From: Pinus tabuliformis
Lineage: Eukaryota > Streptophyta > Pinopsida > Pinales > Pinaceae
Direction: 5' to 3'
Assembly: GCA_031772625.1 (NCBI GenBank)
Contig: CM062807.1
Location: 1,145,119,007-1,145,183,006, forward strand
Length of the DNA stretch: 64,000 bases
Of the stretch, positions 10,137-21,726 are shown one piece after another (position 1 is the stretch's first letter; each line of letters begins with the position of its first letter). The position numbers and the translations under genes are program-made. The notes beneath the pieces are model-generated. The model did not search any database and was not told the origin of the DNA. It worked only from the letters and a program-made list of their open reading frames with translations.

Positions 10137-11008
10137 TCAATAATAATAGAGATATTTTACTTCCTCTTTCTTGGATTTCTTCTTTTCAACTTCCTCCACT
10201 TCTTCAGTGATATGGGCTTCTTCCCTTCCTCTTTTGTTGTTGTCCTTCTTGAGCTTTTGACAATCTCTCTTGTCATGCCCATATTCTTGACATCCATAGC
10301 ATTGAACCTTTGTCATATTCTTCTTCCTTTTCTGAGGGCCAAATATCCCAAACTTTCCTTTCTTCTTTGCCACGACAACATATGCTTGAGTTTGCTCACT
10401 TGATTCTACATCAATTTTTTCCTTCAAGCTGGTTTCTTCAATTTTGCATAGTGACCATAGATCATTGAATGGAGTAGCGTCTTTCTTCCCATAGATGCTT
10501 GATGTGAAGTTGCGCCATTCTCTGGTAGTGCATTAAGCACTATGGTAGTCATTTCCTTGTTAGAAATTATTTCTCCCCACTCTTGTAGTTGGTCCCTTAT
10601 TTTAGATACCCTCATAAAGTATGAGGCTATTCCTTCTTTTGATATCCTCATCTTGTAGATTTCTTGCCTTAACGAGATCACTTCTCTAACAATGCTTATG
10701 GAGAACAATTCTACAAGTTTGTCATATATTTCTTTTGATGTTTCTAATTTAGATTCGTAGGGAATGAGGGGATCCTTGATGGATTCTATGAGAATCCTTT
10801 GAGCCTTTACTTCCCCTTTCATATACCTTGCCAGTGCTTGAGCATCTTCCTTTGGAGGTTTAGTGATAGAGCCCTTAACATGATCCACAACTTCATTTTC
10901 TATGAGGATTGGATCAGTCCTCTTCTTCCATGCAAGAAAGTTTGTAGACCCAACCAACTTGTTGCTTTCTTTGCAAAAAGACTTTTTGATAGATTCAGAT
11001 GTGGACAT
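10137..11008 (-). pseudogene. copia gag (two overlapping frames)
   Basis: The first frame starts at 11008 (MSTSESIKKSFCKESNKLVG) and has the UBN2-like gag fold hallmarks NFLAWKKR, EIYDKLVELFS, SLRQEIYKMRI, YFMRVSKIRDQL and a run ending near 10424. A second frame (10427-10137) continues with a nucleocapsid zinc knuckle C-YG-C-QEYG-H-DKRD-C and a lysine/glutamate-rich tail. The two frames overlap at 10424-10427, so a frameshift breaks an originally single gag. Gag would form the particle shell and package RNA. Confidence 0.8.
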
Positions 11009-11519
11009 AAAAATACTTACTTGAGAGGATACTTCTTGATGTCACTATCTTCAATCTACTGCCTTCTCGGATTTGATGATGATATGGTTTTTAGAAGATC
11101 TTCTTGGAGAAGATTTCTTTCTTCAAAAGTGATTCTTGATTCCAAAGAGAGGGAGATCACCTTGAATCCTTTGATGATGCCAACAACTCCTTTCTTCTTG
11201 CTTCCCTTGGATGAGTAGACTTCAAGATGCTTTAATTTGTAGATATCTTCAGTTTGAGTAGAGGTAGGGTCTTTTGTGGTCTTCTTCCTTGTGATGTTGA
11301 TTTGAGCGAGGATCCCAAGAATGCTTTAAGTGTGGACTTCTTCTTTGATTGATCTAGGGTTTTGACACCTCCTTCAAGTTGATGATGTAGTCCTTGTCTT
11401 CAAAATGTCTTGGAGATGCGAGGATCTTCTTGATTCTTTGATGCCCTTGATATTCTTCCTCGGTCCTTGAATGCTTCAGTGTCCTTTATTGAGCTACCCT
11501 TCCTTCACTTGTTACCTTA

Positions 11520-11531
11520 GCTCTGATACCA
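11520..11531 (-). other. primer-binding site, initiator tRNA-Met type
   Basis: The minus strand reads TGGTATCAGAGC, complementary to the 3' end of plant initiator tRNA-Met. It lies directly next to the LTR boundary at 11532. This proves minus-strand orientation and marks the 3' end of the 5' LTR. Confidence 0.93.
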
Positions 11532-12491
11532 TGTTGAGAAATCTAGGGTAGAGAGAGATGAGGTTATTTCTTTAACAATGATAACTGCTTGTGAAGACTT
11601 TTTACTTTCTCAATTAGTTTCTTCTTTGAATTGTTTAGTATTATGTGATCTTCTTCATCAAACAACTAGCAAACCATAAAGAACAATGAGACAAAGGACA
11701 CAAGATATAGTCTATTAGCCAGGGCCAAAACCTCTGCAAGCTTGAGAGGAAAACCCACCAAATTTTTCTTCTTCTAGAATCTTCAATTAATGAATTCCAA
11801 GACCAAGACCCTTGACCTAATAACCTCTTCAAGACCAAGTCAATACTTATTTCAAGTCAAAGTCAATTCTTCTTGAAGATGCTGCACTTTCTCGTTCTTC
11901 ACTAGCTCTTGGCTCAACAACTTAAGTATGAAATTCTTGGCCTCCTCCTCTGCAATTTTTGGCTACTTGTAGGTGACTACAATTTCCCACATGTGACCAG
12001 ATTACGGCTACTTCAACCTTCCTTCTCCTTCGCTTGGCTAGGGCTGACTTCTTTGCGACTTTGGCCTTCAATATAACTTTCTTTCTTGCCTTGTTTCAAC
12101 ACTTTTGATATGATTGTTATTTGGACTTGCAGTAGGTAGGGAAACCCTAGTTTCCTTGCACATGTGTACAAAATTAGCCCAAAACAGACCCACAATTACT
12201 CCGCTCTTTCTTCGATCTTGAATTTCTTCTCTTCACTTGGATGTGAGGCTTCTTCTTTGCCCCTTTTATCGAATTCCTTGTAGTGAGATGATCTCCCTTA
12301 AATGAGGTCGAGTGCCCTATATATAGGCTTCCTCCCCATGTTTGTAGGCCGACTTGACTTGATCTTGGGCCGACATGTCATCTTGGGGGGTAGGCTTATT
12401 GCTTCATTTGAAGGCCGACTTGCTAGTAGTGCTTGGACTTGGTCTTGGAGGGTCTTTTGACTCTTACAATGACTCAAATAAATATGTAACA
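11532..12491 (-). repeat. 5' LTR of the 8.9-12.5 kb copia element
   Basis: The inner boundary is certain from the adjacent primer-binding site. The outer boundary is proposed at 12491, where the plus strand reads TGTAACA, giving TG...CA ends on the minus strand. A minus-strand TATA box (CTATATATAG) at about 12315-12324 is well placed for LTR transcription. The outer end is less certain because the left LTR lacks this part. Confidence 0.65.
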
Positions 12492-12702
12492 TGCCCAAGA
12501 AGGGTTTCTCATACATGAGAAAGATCCAATTGACTTTATGACTTAATGACTAAGAGCTCACAGTGGGAGCTATATAAAAATAAAATGACTTGAGCATAAC
12601 AAAAATAATTTTATTTTTTCTTCTTTACATCAATTTCATAAAATCTTGATTACATATGTCATTATGAAGACCAAACCTAGTTACATATTTCAACATCCAA
12701 AA

Positions 12703-12916
12703 CAATGTTGCGAACATCTCGATAACATCCTGATTTTATCTCGAAATCATGATTTTTTGGCCTAGCCAATGTTTGCCGATTTTTACCGATATTTTGAATG
12801 GTATCTTGATTTTGTCGATGTTTGTCGGTTTTTACTGATATTTTCCCGATTTTTATGATTTTTTGGTTTCCCGGACACTCACCGATTTTATCTCGACGTC
12901 GATGTTTGCAACATTG
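12703..12916. mobile_element. 214-bp hAT-type MITE with 8-bp target duplication
   Basis: The ends are inverted repeats: CAATGTTGCGAACATC on the left and the complement of CAATGTTGCAAACATC on the right. Flanking 8-mers are ATCCAAAA (12695-12702) and TTCCAAAA (12917-12924), a 7 of 8 match. An 8-bp target duplication and CA.TG ends are typical of the hAT superfamily. The interior is made of degenerate CGATTTTT/CCGATATTTT motifs and encodes nothing. Confidence 0.82.
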
Positions 12917-12924
12917 TTCCAAAA

Positions 12925-14089
12925 TGTGAACAAACATATAAGTATATGAACAATATTCAAAGCATAGACCAACGCTTCAAAGTAAATGACAAATGTTAGA
13001 CCAATATGAGTATATAAATATCAGTTGCAACTATAAAGGAATTAGTACTTGGAAAAAATGCTCAAGTGACAAGATAATGACATCAATTACTCATGAGCTA
13101 AATGATCATCAAAGTAACAAATACATGAAATAGCTTGAAATAACATTGCACCAATGAAGACTATTCCAAGTACAAGAAAGCTAATAGTTGCAAAAGTAAA
13201 AGATTCACGATACTTGCATAATAAAATAAATGCTCCTTGAAACAAGGATATTTGCAAATAAGACTCAAATAAATCCAAGATAGCATATGTAGGAGAATTG
13301 CATCTGCAAGTAAAGTTGTGATGTAGATGTGCTCTTGGTTTATTTTATTAGTTGTATTCTAAAGCAAAATTTCAATTGAAATCCGGTCCCTAGACCCCAC
13401 CCCTGCCTAGAAATCCGGATCTCACAGTGAGGAGTCAATATGTGTGGAGGGGTCCCTAGAGTCTAAACCAACTTAAGTTTGAGGTTAATTTTAGCAATAA
13501 AATGTGCCTATGTGAAAGTGACATGACAATTAAAATGCGCTAACAACTTCAAAGGAAAATTAGAACGGAACCAACTAAATGATACTTGACAACAAATTTA
13601 AATGGAGTTCTATGCTTCACAAAGTGTTTGAAGCCAATGAACCAAGTATGAAATTGCAATATTGCTTCCAAGTAAAGATGCTCCAATAATGTCAAGATTG
13701 ATCAAAATAGCTTATGAAATACCTTTCCAAGTAAAGAAATGGAAATGAGAAAGTGAAACTAATCAAAGCTTGCGAAGTGAAGTAAGTACTTGCTTATAAC
13801 TTGAATGCACATAAAGAAAATTGCTCATAAAAAATTGTTGCAAGTTGTAGCTTGAGCAAAAGTAAATTTGCATACAAGTGTTTTATCTTCAAAAGGAAAT
13901 TAAAGTTGAACAATTGCAAGCACTTGAAAGTTGAAATAACAAACTAGATAAACTCACTTGCGAATGGAAAAGTAAATGTGATAGATATGTTAATCCCAAG
14001 AATTAATGTGAGCGTTGAGCAAGTTAGTACAAGTGAATGAAGTGTGAGATTTGAAACCATGCAAAGTCAATCCACCCAAGAGAAGCCTC
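12925..14089. other. no gene seen
   Basis: The stretch is A-rich with many CAAGT/AAGTGAA words and no coherent coding frame on either strand. A short GC-richer patch at about 13380-13460 contains two near copies of GTCCCTAGA. I cannot assign it. Confidence 0.4.
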
Positions 14090-16420
14090 CCTCTAAATAG
14101 GGAGATATGATACCATGGGAGAAATCTCGCAAGCTCCTACAAGAAAAACTAAATCTTTATTAGAGACTTTGTTACAATGATGAGCCTCTCAAAGACCTCA
14201 ACTCAACCAAGGGAGAAACTCTACAGTGGTATTCAAGAAAAAACAAACTTCTTCTTGGAAATCTTAGCAAATGAGGAGCAAATGAGAAGCTTTTTGAAAT
14301 ATGAAAAATTAGGACTGATTTTTAGATACAAAAGTCAGCCTTCTATAAGAGTTAGGAAATAGTACAAAAATTAGAGTTTAGCCTCTATAGGCTCACGACC
14401 TTCTTGGAGAAATAGGCAACCTTTGAAAAGGTTTAAGGCCTTGAATGAATGCTTGCTCTAAAGATGGCAACCTCCTTGATTTTCAGCACCAAGTATGGGT
14501 CAAAGGTCTTGCAAACAAGAGTTATTAGTTTGGAACTCTCTTTTCCTCAAATCTGCCCCAAATGTGAGATAATTGGGGCTGCAAGACAAATCAGATTTTT
14601 GATCTTCAATTAGCACTTTTTAAGATGAAACTCTCCAATCCTCCTTTCAATCTACACAATGCAAGCAAGAGGACAAAATTAGCTTCATGGTTTCACTTAA
14701 AAAAATGATATTCAATGTAAATCCAAATGCATGCAATGTGAGAGAAATTCTCTTGTGCAAACAAGAAAGGCCAAGCCTTTGCAATAGCTCTAGAAGCCAA
14801 ATAAATTATTTGAAGCACATAGATGAAGAAAGAATTTCAATTATGCTTTTGTGATCTAACAGATCCAAAGGACAAGAAACTCTCTCTTTGTAATCCGTAA
14901 GATGAGATTGTTGAGGCAAAATCGATTGGGTCCTTCAATCCTTGAGCTCAAGAGTGCGTTAGTCTATTGGAGAGCTCTCTCATGCCCAAGTAATCCTTCA
15001 ACAAACATAAAAAAATATTTCTGCACACATGGAAATAGATGTTAGCCTTCATAAAGGATTTAGATAATACAATGGGTGAAAGAGCTAGAGATTCCTCCTA
15101 AAATCATTTAGTGCTTCTCACTCTTAGAGTATTTCTCTAATAAAAAATAAACACAAGATAACTTGCATATATTAATCCAAAATGAATGGCAAGATGATAG
15201 CTAACATAATCCAAATTGCATATAGAAAGTAAAACACATAAATCAAAACAACATCACCTCAAAGAGAGAAGGAGAACACCATCAATGTAATACCCCAAAG
15301 TCTTTATTATATGAAAGCAAGTACACAATCCAGCAGAGTCTCCTTAAGCCCAATAGCTCGTTCCAAAGATACAAAGTGAGAGCCCAAAGCTCACTTAAAT
15401 AGAGAGATGGGAGCAAATCCCAATGGAGAATGGTGGAGATCTCAATGTAGAATGGTGGGAATCCCAATGTAACCTCATGCAAGTCGAATTCCCAAGTGGC
15501 AAGTCAAATTCTCCAAGGAGGCCCAAGCTATCCAAGAAGAGGAACTGTGGAAGATGAAGGAGCCCACATGTGGAGAGGACTAGAGTGGTAGGGAGACCAC
15601 TTCTCCACTCCTCCATGAAATCGAATCATATCTTGAGTAAACTCTTGATAGCTCCTCTAAACTTGAGTTATCTCCACAAAAAGTGTGTTTTTGTCTCTAG
15701 AATTTGTGGTCCCTTCTTTGAGAAAATCGACTTCCTTGATTTGTGGCCTAGGTGGAGTCCACATCACCTTCCAACTTGACTTTGACCTTTTGATGAATTT
15801 CCATCTCTTTTCCACATCATTTTGACATTTGTGGATATTTATTTTTCTCCATTTATTTAATTGTTGACTCAATTTATTACCACATTTTCCCATAGACTTA
15901 GGAAAAGTGGGTTTTGAGGGTCCATAACTTATTTTTAACCCCTCAAAGTATGCCTTAGTAGAAAGTTGAGGGTTAGAGGTGTAATTTTTGCACACATACC
16001 CCATACAACTTCTCTAGACATCACTTGTTACATTTTACAACCAGAATTTATTAAAATTTCCTTCCAGCGGGAAATTTAAAAAAATTAAAAAAATGGCCCC
16101 TAGACCTAATCAAATTCTGTGAAACTTTATGAGTGATCTAGTATGGTAATATACAATGACTCTAGACATTAGGACTCACGCAAGACCTTGCCATCAAGCC
16201 GCACTCTAGCTTTGGGGTATTAGCTTGGAAGAAAAAAATCAATTAATTATTAAATTATAAAAAGTACCAATGATTAACCAAGTAAAAAAAAAACTTCCCA
16301 GAGTAAACACACTTGATGACAATGTCCCAAGTTACTTAGGCCTGTTACATGACTCAATTTATCATACTAGCATCACTTTACAACATCCCCGTAGGGCTTG
16401 CGAAATCTGAGTACAATATA
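14090..16420. repeat. dispersed repeat, copy 1 (relative at 55.3-57.3 kb)
   Basis: The last 450 bases (about 16000-16420) align collinearly with 56945-57340. Shared landmarks are ACAACTTCTCTAG, TAGTATGGTAATATA, CTGCACTCTAGCTTTGGGGTAT-like text, CCTAGGCCTGTTACATGACTC-like text and ATATCCCCG. An earlier shared block is AAAGTCTTT-TTATTA at 15297 and 56218. The pattern suggests an LTR or other long non-coding element, but I could not fix ends or a target duplication. No protein-coding region was found. Confidence 0.65.
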
Positions 16421-17032
16421 GAAGATAAAAGAGGAAGAAGATAGAGTTTAAAACTTTGATGATATAAGAACTCTGATGGTACACGAAGTCTGTGACATAT
16501 CTTTCCCTATCTTCAAGTGATCTTCAATGGTCAACAGGCAACACTATAATTCTTGTATCCACATGTGTGAGTTCTGACTAAGAAACAACCTTTTTCTTGT
16601 TTGATTTGCTGTCTCTTTGTTTCTATTGTTGTGGTGCTATGTGTGGATCGTGCGACGACTTGGCTGTCCGACAACCACTTGCTCTAACTTTTGCTCACGA
16701 TAGTGGGTGTTTTCAGCGGGCTCTATATCCCCTCAACACTCTCCATTTTGTGGATGGGTGTGACTGTCCACTGGGCTATTGAGCCACTTTCGCTGGCGAC
16801 TAACCCTTTCCCTTTTTTTTTTTTAATTTATTTTTTTGAATTTAGCCCCTAGTCGTACTGTACAACCCCTTTTTATTTTGGTCGTTGCTATACATTGTAC
16901 GATTTTAGCTCAATATCAACTCCTGCAATAAAAAAAATCTGCCTCGTATGATCATGGTTGAACTTGGCCTCAACGATCCCTATACAAACCTAGCTTCATG
17001 GGTGATTCAAAGAACGATTTTTAGAGTTTCCT
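16421..17032. other. no gene seen
   Basis: Contains a T-rich tract at 16810-16835 and no coding region. Its right edge abuts a degenerate primer-binding site, so it may be the leader of a decayed minus-strand copia element. Confidence 0.4.
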
Positions 17033-17044
17033 GCTCTAATGCCA
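17033..17044 (-). other. degenerate initiator-Met primer-binding site
   Basis: The plus strand reads GCTCTAATGCCA, two changes from GCTCTGATACCA, and is followed directly by TGTTAATTTTC, a good LTR end. This is the same arrangement as at 11520, 37976 and 53127. The LTR to its right would hold the hAT MITE and the tandem array, but its outer end is not clear. Confidence 0.5.
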
Positions 17045-17266
17045 TGTTAATTTTCTTGCGAACCTAGTAGATTATATATCTAGATTCTACTGAATAAATG
17101 CACAACTAAATTAGTTAAAGCAAAATTACACAACCAATCTCAATCACAATGACACAAACATATTCAGTTCAATCAATAATTCTTCAGTAAATTTGAACTT
17201 ACTTGGGCTCCCACCTTGGGACAATGACCCAACTGAGAAAATTATAGATACAATATGCCTTGGAAC

Positions 17267-17619
17267 CTAAGTCACATGGTTTGGGTTCGACAATGATTAG
17301 GTTTGGTTCGAGTTATAATTTTTTGATGAGGTTCACCATTAGGTTCGTCCATATACATTTTCTATATATATACATATATTAAATTTAAAATGAGATATAG
17401 GATAAAATAGTAAGAAATCAACATCAATAAACATAAAAAATGCTATCATGGACATGGAAACTGCAAGGATAGATTAGAAGCTTGAGTTGTGACCTGAGGC
17501 TATGCGTTTTGATCTATGGACTTGGTCAATGGCTATGAGGTTCGCCAAACCTCAAAATTTTTTAAGGTTCACCAAAATTCGAACCTCAAGGTTGAAGTTT
17601 GACGAACATTGTGACATAG
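17267..17619. mobile_element. 353-bp hAT-type MITE, family copy 1
   Basis: The ends are inverted: CTAAGTCACATGG on the left and the complement of CTATGTCACAATG on the right. A perfect 8-bp target duplication CTTGGAAC flanks it (17259-17266 and 17620-17627). The interior carries GGTTCG-type subterminal words and an AT-rich core. It is related, in inverted orientation, to the element at 24939-25309. No coding capacity. Confidence 0.9.
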
Positions 17620-18296
17620 CTTGGAACTGATTGAGTAGATCATGCCCTAGATCTCCTTGGCCGATCTGGATCTCTGCTTTTTTGCATTTCCTTGGACCCA
17701 ATACACTAGAGTATCACTCTCCTCACTTGAGAAAATCTCTCTCTCAAACACTAGTGTTGTTGTATGGTGTGTCTTCTCCTCTCCTTAGCCTTGCTTTGAT
17801 AATTTGACATTTCACCAAAATTTGAACCTCAAGGTTGAAGTTTGACAAACATTGTGACATAGCTTGGAATTGATTGAGTAGATCATGCCCTAGATCTCCT
17901 TGGCCGATCTGGATCTCTGCTTTTTTGCATTTCCTTGGACCCAATACACTAGAGTATCACTCTCCTCACTTGAGAAAATCTCTCTCTCAAACACTAGTGT
18001 TGTTGTATGGTGTGTCTTCTCCTCTCCTTAGCCTTGCTTTGATAATTTGACATTTCACCAAAATTCGAACCTCAAGGTTGAAGTTTGACAAACATTGTGA
18101 CATAGCTTGGAATTGATTGAGTAGATCATGCCCTAGATCTCCTTGGCCGATCTGGATCTCTGCTTTTTTGCATTTCCTTGGACCCAATACACTAGAGTAT
18201 CACTCTCCTCACTTGAGAAAATCTCTCTCTCAAACACTAGTGTTGTTGTATGGTGTGTCTTCTCCTCTCCTTAGCCTTGCTTTGATAATTTGACAT
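17568..18296. repeat. 243-bp tandem triplication that includes a MITE end
   Basis: Three units start at 17568, 17811 and 18054 and are each 243 bp. They differ at only a few positions. Each unit begins with the last 52 bp of the MITE at 17267-17619 followed by 191 bp of flanking DNA. The array therefore formed after the MITE inserted. Confidence 0.93.
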
Positions 18297-18932
18297 TGGG
18301 TGAAATCCCTAACCCTAATCTCGAAAGCTATTGACGACCGAGATTAGATCTTCCCTCATTTGAGATCAACAGCTGAGATTAAAACATAATCATGAAATTT
18401 CTTTAGCTCAATCAACTAACATAATAATTATGTGCTTTTCCTAAGTTTAAACTTAGGCTAAGTTACATTAGCAACTTGCTCGCACTTGAGCGAGTGTTCT
18501 AAGGAGATCTTTGGGCAACTTCTTGCATGCCTAGACACTTGGCCTGTGCAGAAGTACTTGCTCAAGCTTCAAACATCAACAAAAAGCAATCATACCACCA
18601 TGTCTTCTTGCTTTTTTCCAGCATACTGTTAAAATTCAGGTCATTAAAGCTATACTTACAGTCCTGGTTTATCAGAATTTTGTTGTATCCTTTTGACAGG
18701 TCTATCTCTCCATCTAAATGAATGATGATAGACATTCTACGTCCACCCATGGAACCATCTGATAACGTGTGCCTTTAAGTTAATTTTACGAGTATTTATA
18801 TTTTGCTTTTAGCCCTGCTTTTTCATTATTGGACAAGTCATTAGAGTTACTCTGAAATTAAGAAATCTGCATGTTCCCTTCATCACATCATTTGATCATA
18901 TTCTTCTGTGCTGATGCAAGTGTTGGTTGCAG
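18297..18932. other. intron-like or intergenic DNA
   Basis: No coding region is evident. The end of this stretch (18900-18932) has a T-rich tract and TTGCAG, consistent with an intron 3' splice site for the exon at 18933. Confidence 0.4.
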
Positions 18933-19010
18933 GTCCTGCCTCCTGTTCCTCCTGTAAATGTGGCACTGCAGCGTCATCACCAAATACAACCTGTTGGTGT
19001 GATTACTTCT
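18933..19010 (+). CDS. single internal exon of an unidentified plant gene
   Basis: A 78-base open block is bounded by a strong 3' splice site (GGTTGCAG, ending 18932) and a strong 5' splice site (GTAAGT, from 19011). It translates in phase 0 to VLPPVPPVNVALQRHHQIQP plus VGVITS, 26 codons with no stop, proline-rich at the start. Base composition is higher in GC than the flanks. Flanking DNA is intron-like (T-rich, with GT-repeats) for kilobases, as expected for long plant introns. I do not recognise the protein. It could also be a lone exon left in a pseudogene. Confidence 0.5.
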
Positions 19011-20460
19011 GTAAGTAGAAATGCTATTTTAGCATTTGGTACTAAACATGTTGTTAAGTGAGGTTACATTCTTATTTTACTTTTTGCACTATGGATTTGA
19101 ATGATTATTGTGAATGATTTGTTACTGTAGACTATTTTTTCTCCTTTTCTTCTCGTGTGTGTGTGTTTGTGTACATTGTTATGAAAGAGACAGGAGAGTA
19201 AGGTCTTGTGCGTGTGTTTACATGCACAGATACAGTAATATTATATTGTTTTCTGCTACTCAATTTTCACACTCATTGAGCACCATCTTCTTCTTCACTT
19301 AGATTACTATAGATGCAATTATATACCTTTAAGACTAATATAGAATTCAGTCATGAACACTGAAAAAGATAAAGGAGGGTCATGTTCAAAATCAATTTTA
19401 CAGTAGTTTAGAGGGTATGCTTGCTGCTGTTAGTGAGGAAGTTCGGAAAGAAGATTTATAGAAGTAGGTGAAAGATCGTACAAGCTGTTTGAATTGATGG
19501 TCTGTGGTCTTACTATATATTGGCCTGCTGCTACACGATGTGATCCCACATATAACAGAACTCAAATATACTTGTGCTATGGAAAATCAAGAGATGATTT
19601 TGTTGGAGTATATTGCACATATTATAAGATTACTCAAATTTGTCTTCTTTTGTTTTTCTCCTCAGACTGCGAACACTGTGAACTCAGATTTATTTTCTTT
19701 TTTCCTTCCTTGGGCTTGTGAACAATGTAGACTAAATTATTTTCTTGTGCCATCCAAGCTTGTGGTGGTCCTTGTATAATGAAAATCGTAAAAAGCCAGA
19801 GGCTGGAGATGCATGTGGGATATCAAAAGCAACTTCAGTGAAAGAGTACATGTTTATTAGACATGATAGAAACTGGAAACAGAGGTTGGCTAAGTGGGAA
19901 ATTATTACATGCTATTTGTTGTTTTAGGACCCAGGTTCTTTTTTGGATATATCAAGTACCAACCAGTTGTTTTTTATGAAGTCTGTAGCACATGGTATTT
20001 GTTTTCTAAAATACAAAGTGTCGAGGTGAAAATTTCTGCTTTCCTTTTAACTGGAAAAAACTTTATTTTATTTACAGAAGTATTATGTTAGTGAAGCTTG
20101 ACATCCTTTAGAAGGTTAACTGCCAAATTGAACATACATGTAAACTGTTTTAGATCTCTATTTTCCTCTTATTACGAACTGTCCTATTTAATTGTAATAA
20201 CAAACAATCAAAAAACAGCATGGGGGTTGAGCCTCTTTCCTTGTCTGGCAGTGCTATTTCGCTTTTATTACAAACTGTCATCCTATTTTATTTTCTAACA
20301 GACAGTAAAAAAGTGGGTGGAGGGGTGAACCTTCTCCTTGTCTGGCAGCACCATGGTGTCTTCGAATGACTAAATGGTTTAAAAATTAGGATGTGATAAA
20401 GTTACAAAATAACAAAAATGTCTGCACAGATTTTGCAGCACCAAAGGCCAACTTTTTCCA
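19011..20460. other. intron-like DNA, one weak exon candidate
   Basis: T-rich with scattered stops. A stretch around 19780-19900 encodes KKPEAGDACGISKATSVKEY and is the only other coding-like patch, but it lacks clear splice sites. A GTGTGTGTTTGTG run is at 19156-19170. Confidence 0.35.
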
Positions 20461-20516
20461 AGCCTCAAACTTGTGCCTTCCATGCTGATGGGGAACTTGT
20501 GTTCAACCATTTGGAT

Positions 20517-20985
20517 GGGAAATCCTCTTCACAAGAAGAGTGATGCTCTTCTTCATGACATTATTCTCCTCCCTTGTAAGCTTAATAGCTTACATAGTGC
20601 CAATACAATGCTGGGAATCCTCTTCACAAGAAGAGTGAAGCTCTTCTTCAGAACATTATGCTCCTCCCTTGTGAGCTTAATAGCTTACATAGTGTCAATA
20701 CAATGCTTCTCCATCCATTGGGCTTTGACCCTATTATGCTCATCATCCATCTCTTCACAATGTCTTTTTGCAACCTAGAAATTTTGAAGGGGGATCCTCT
20801 TTACATGAAGAACAAAACTCTTCTTCATGACATTGTACTCCTCCCTTGTTACTTTAATAGCTTGCATAGTGCCAATCGAATGAGTCTTCTTCCATTGTTC
20901 TTTGAATCTATTATGCTCACCATCCAATCTCTTCACAATGCCTTCTTGCACCCTAGGTATTAAATTGGCCTGGCATTTTGAATCT
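20517..20985 (-). pseudogene. decayed coding sequence with repeated ~30-residue module
   Basis: On the minus strand the best open part (20775-20990) reads KRLDGEHNRFKEQWKKTHSI, then AIKVTREEYNVMKKSF and HVKRIPLQ. Two further copies of the module AIKLTREE-NV-KKS-LLVKRI lie at about 20610-20700 and 20517-20600, with stops. Nucleotide units of about 94 bp repeat tandemly at 20517-20705. I do not recognise the family; the charged helical look would fit a retroelement gag or a transposase-associated protein. Confidence 0.45.
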
Positions 20986-21726
20986 ACCAATTGTCAGAGC
21001 TCAATCATAGTCTTGACCAAGGGCCTAAAGGTGACAACAATAGTACCACACACTAGATTGAATCTTGTTACTCTCCCATTTGTGATCTCTATTGTATAGT
21101 TTGTCTTTTGTTGAAACAAATGTATTTTTCCTAGATGTTGTTGAACCAAGGCCCTTTATGTTGATTGCTCGATGCTATTGTCTATTCTATCATAGGTTGC
21201 TTCCCTAGCCCTCTTAATTACAGTCATTTGATTCTCCCCTTTGCATGCACTCTACTGAAAAGTGTAGTGAAAGAAGGTCTTCTCTAGCTCGTGCCTTAGC
21301 TAGAAAAACTAAGTTTGTCTTTCCTTTGACCATGGACGAGTTCGTGGAGATGGTGAATTCATGCATAGTGTTGGAGGACTAGTTATGTGGACCTTCTTCA
21401 GTTTGACTACAGATCGAGTGGCAGTTATAAATTTAGAATAGGACGAGTGGAGCTTCAGTCCTTGATTGAAGGAAACACGAGTTGTAACTCCAAGTTATGA
21501 TTGGAGAGAGAAGAACCAATTTGACTCAGTTAACTTGTTAACCACGAGTTCTAAATTTGTGACTTGCCAATTTTAGCATGGATTGAATCAATAAAAGGAG
21601 GATGAAGGCACATGTATTCATCATTGTTTTGTGCACAAGGTTGTGAGACAAAGCAAGCCTCACGAGTTAGTGAGAGAGAGAGCTCTTTGCTTGTGGTGTG
21701 TGTAGCCTTGAGGAGCAAGAACACAC

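Larger units (their letters stand above)
8897..12491 (-). mobile_element. decayed minus-strand copia element with gag and two LTRs
   Basis: Two direct repeats (8897-9605 and 11532-about 12240) flank an internal region that contains copia gag on the minus strand. A perfect initiator-tRNA-Met primer-binding site sits against the right repeat, which fixes orientation and the LTR boundary. The left LTR lacks its U3 end and most of pol is missing, so the copy is defective. No target duplication could be recognised. Confidence 0.85.

Noticed and set aside
12677-12937. 86-residue minus-strand frame
   Set aside because: It falls almost wholly in the hAT MITE at 12703-12916 and reflects its CGATTTTT repeats.
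13087-13278. 63-residue hydrophobic minus-strand frame
   Set aside because: Short, isolated and without family features; likely chance in AT-rich DNA.
17744-18187. Two identical 66-residue minus-strand frames (MGPRKCKKAEIQIGQGDLGH)
   Set aside because: They are copies of one chance frame repeated by the 243-bp tandem array; no domain and no conservation signal.
18562-18750. Minus-strand frame with EIDLSKGYNKILINQD, resembling a reverse transcriptase motif
   Set aside because: It is a short match with no YxDD or other polymerase motif nearby; it could be an old relic but is too weak to annotate.
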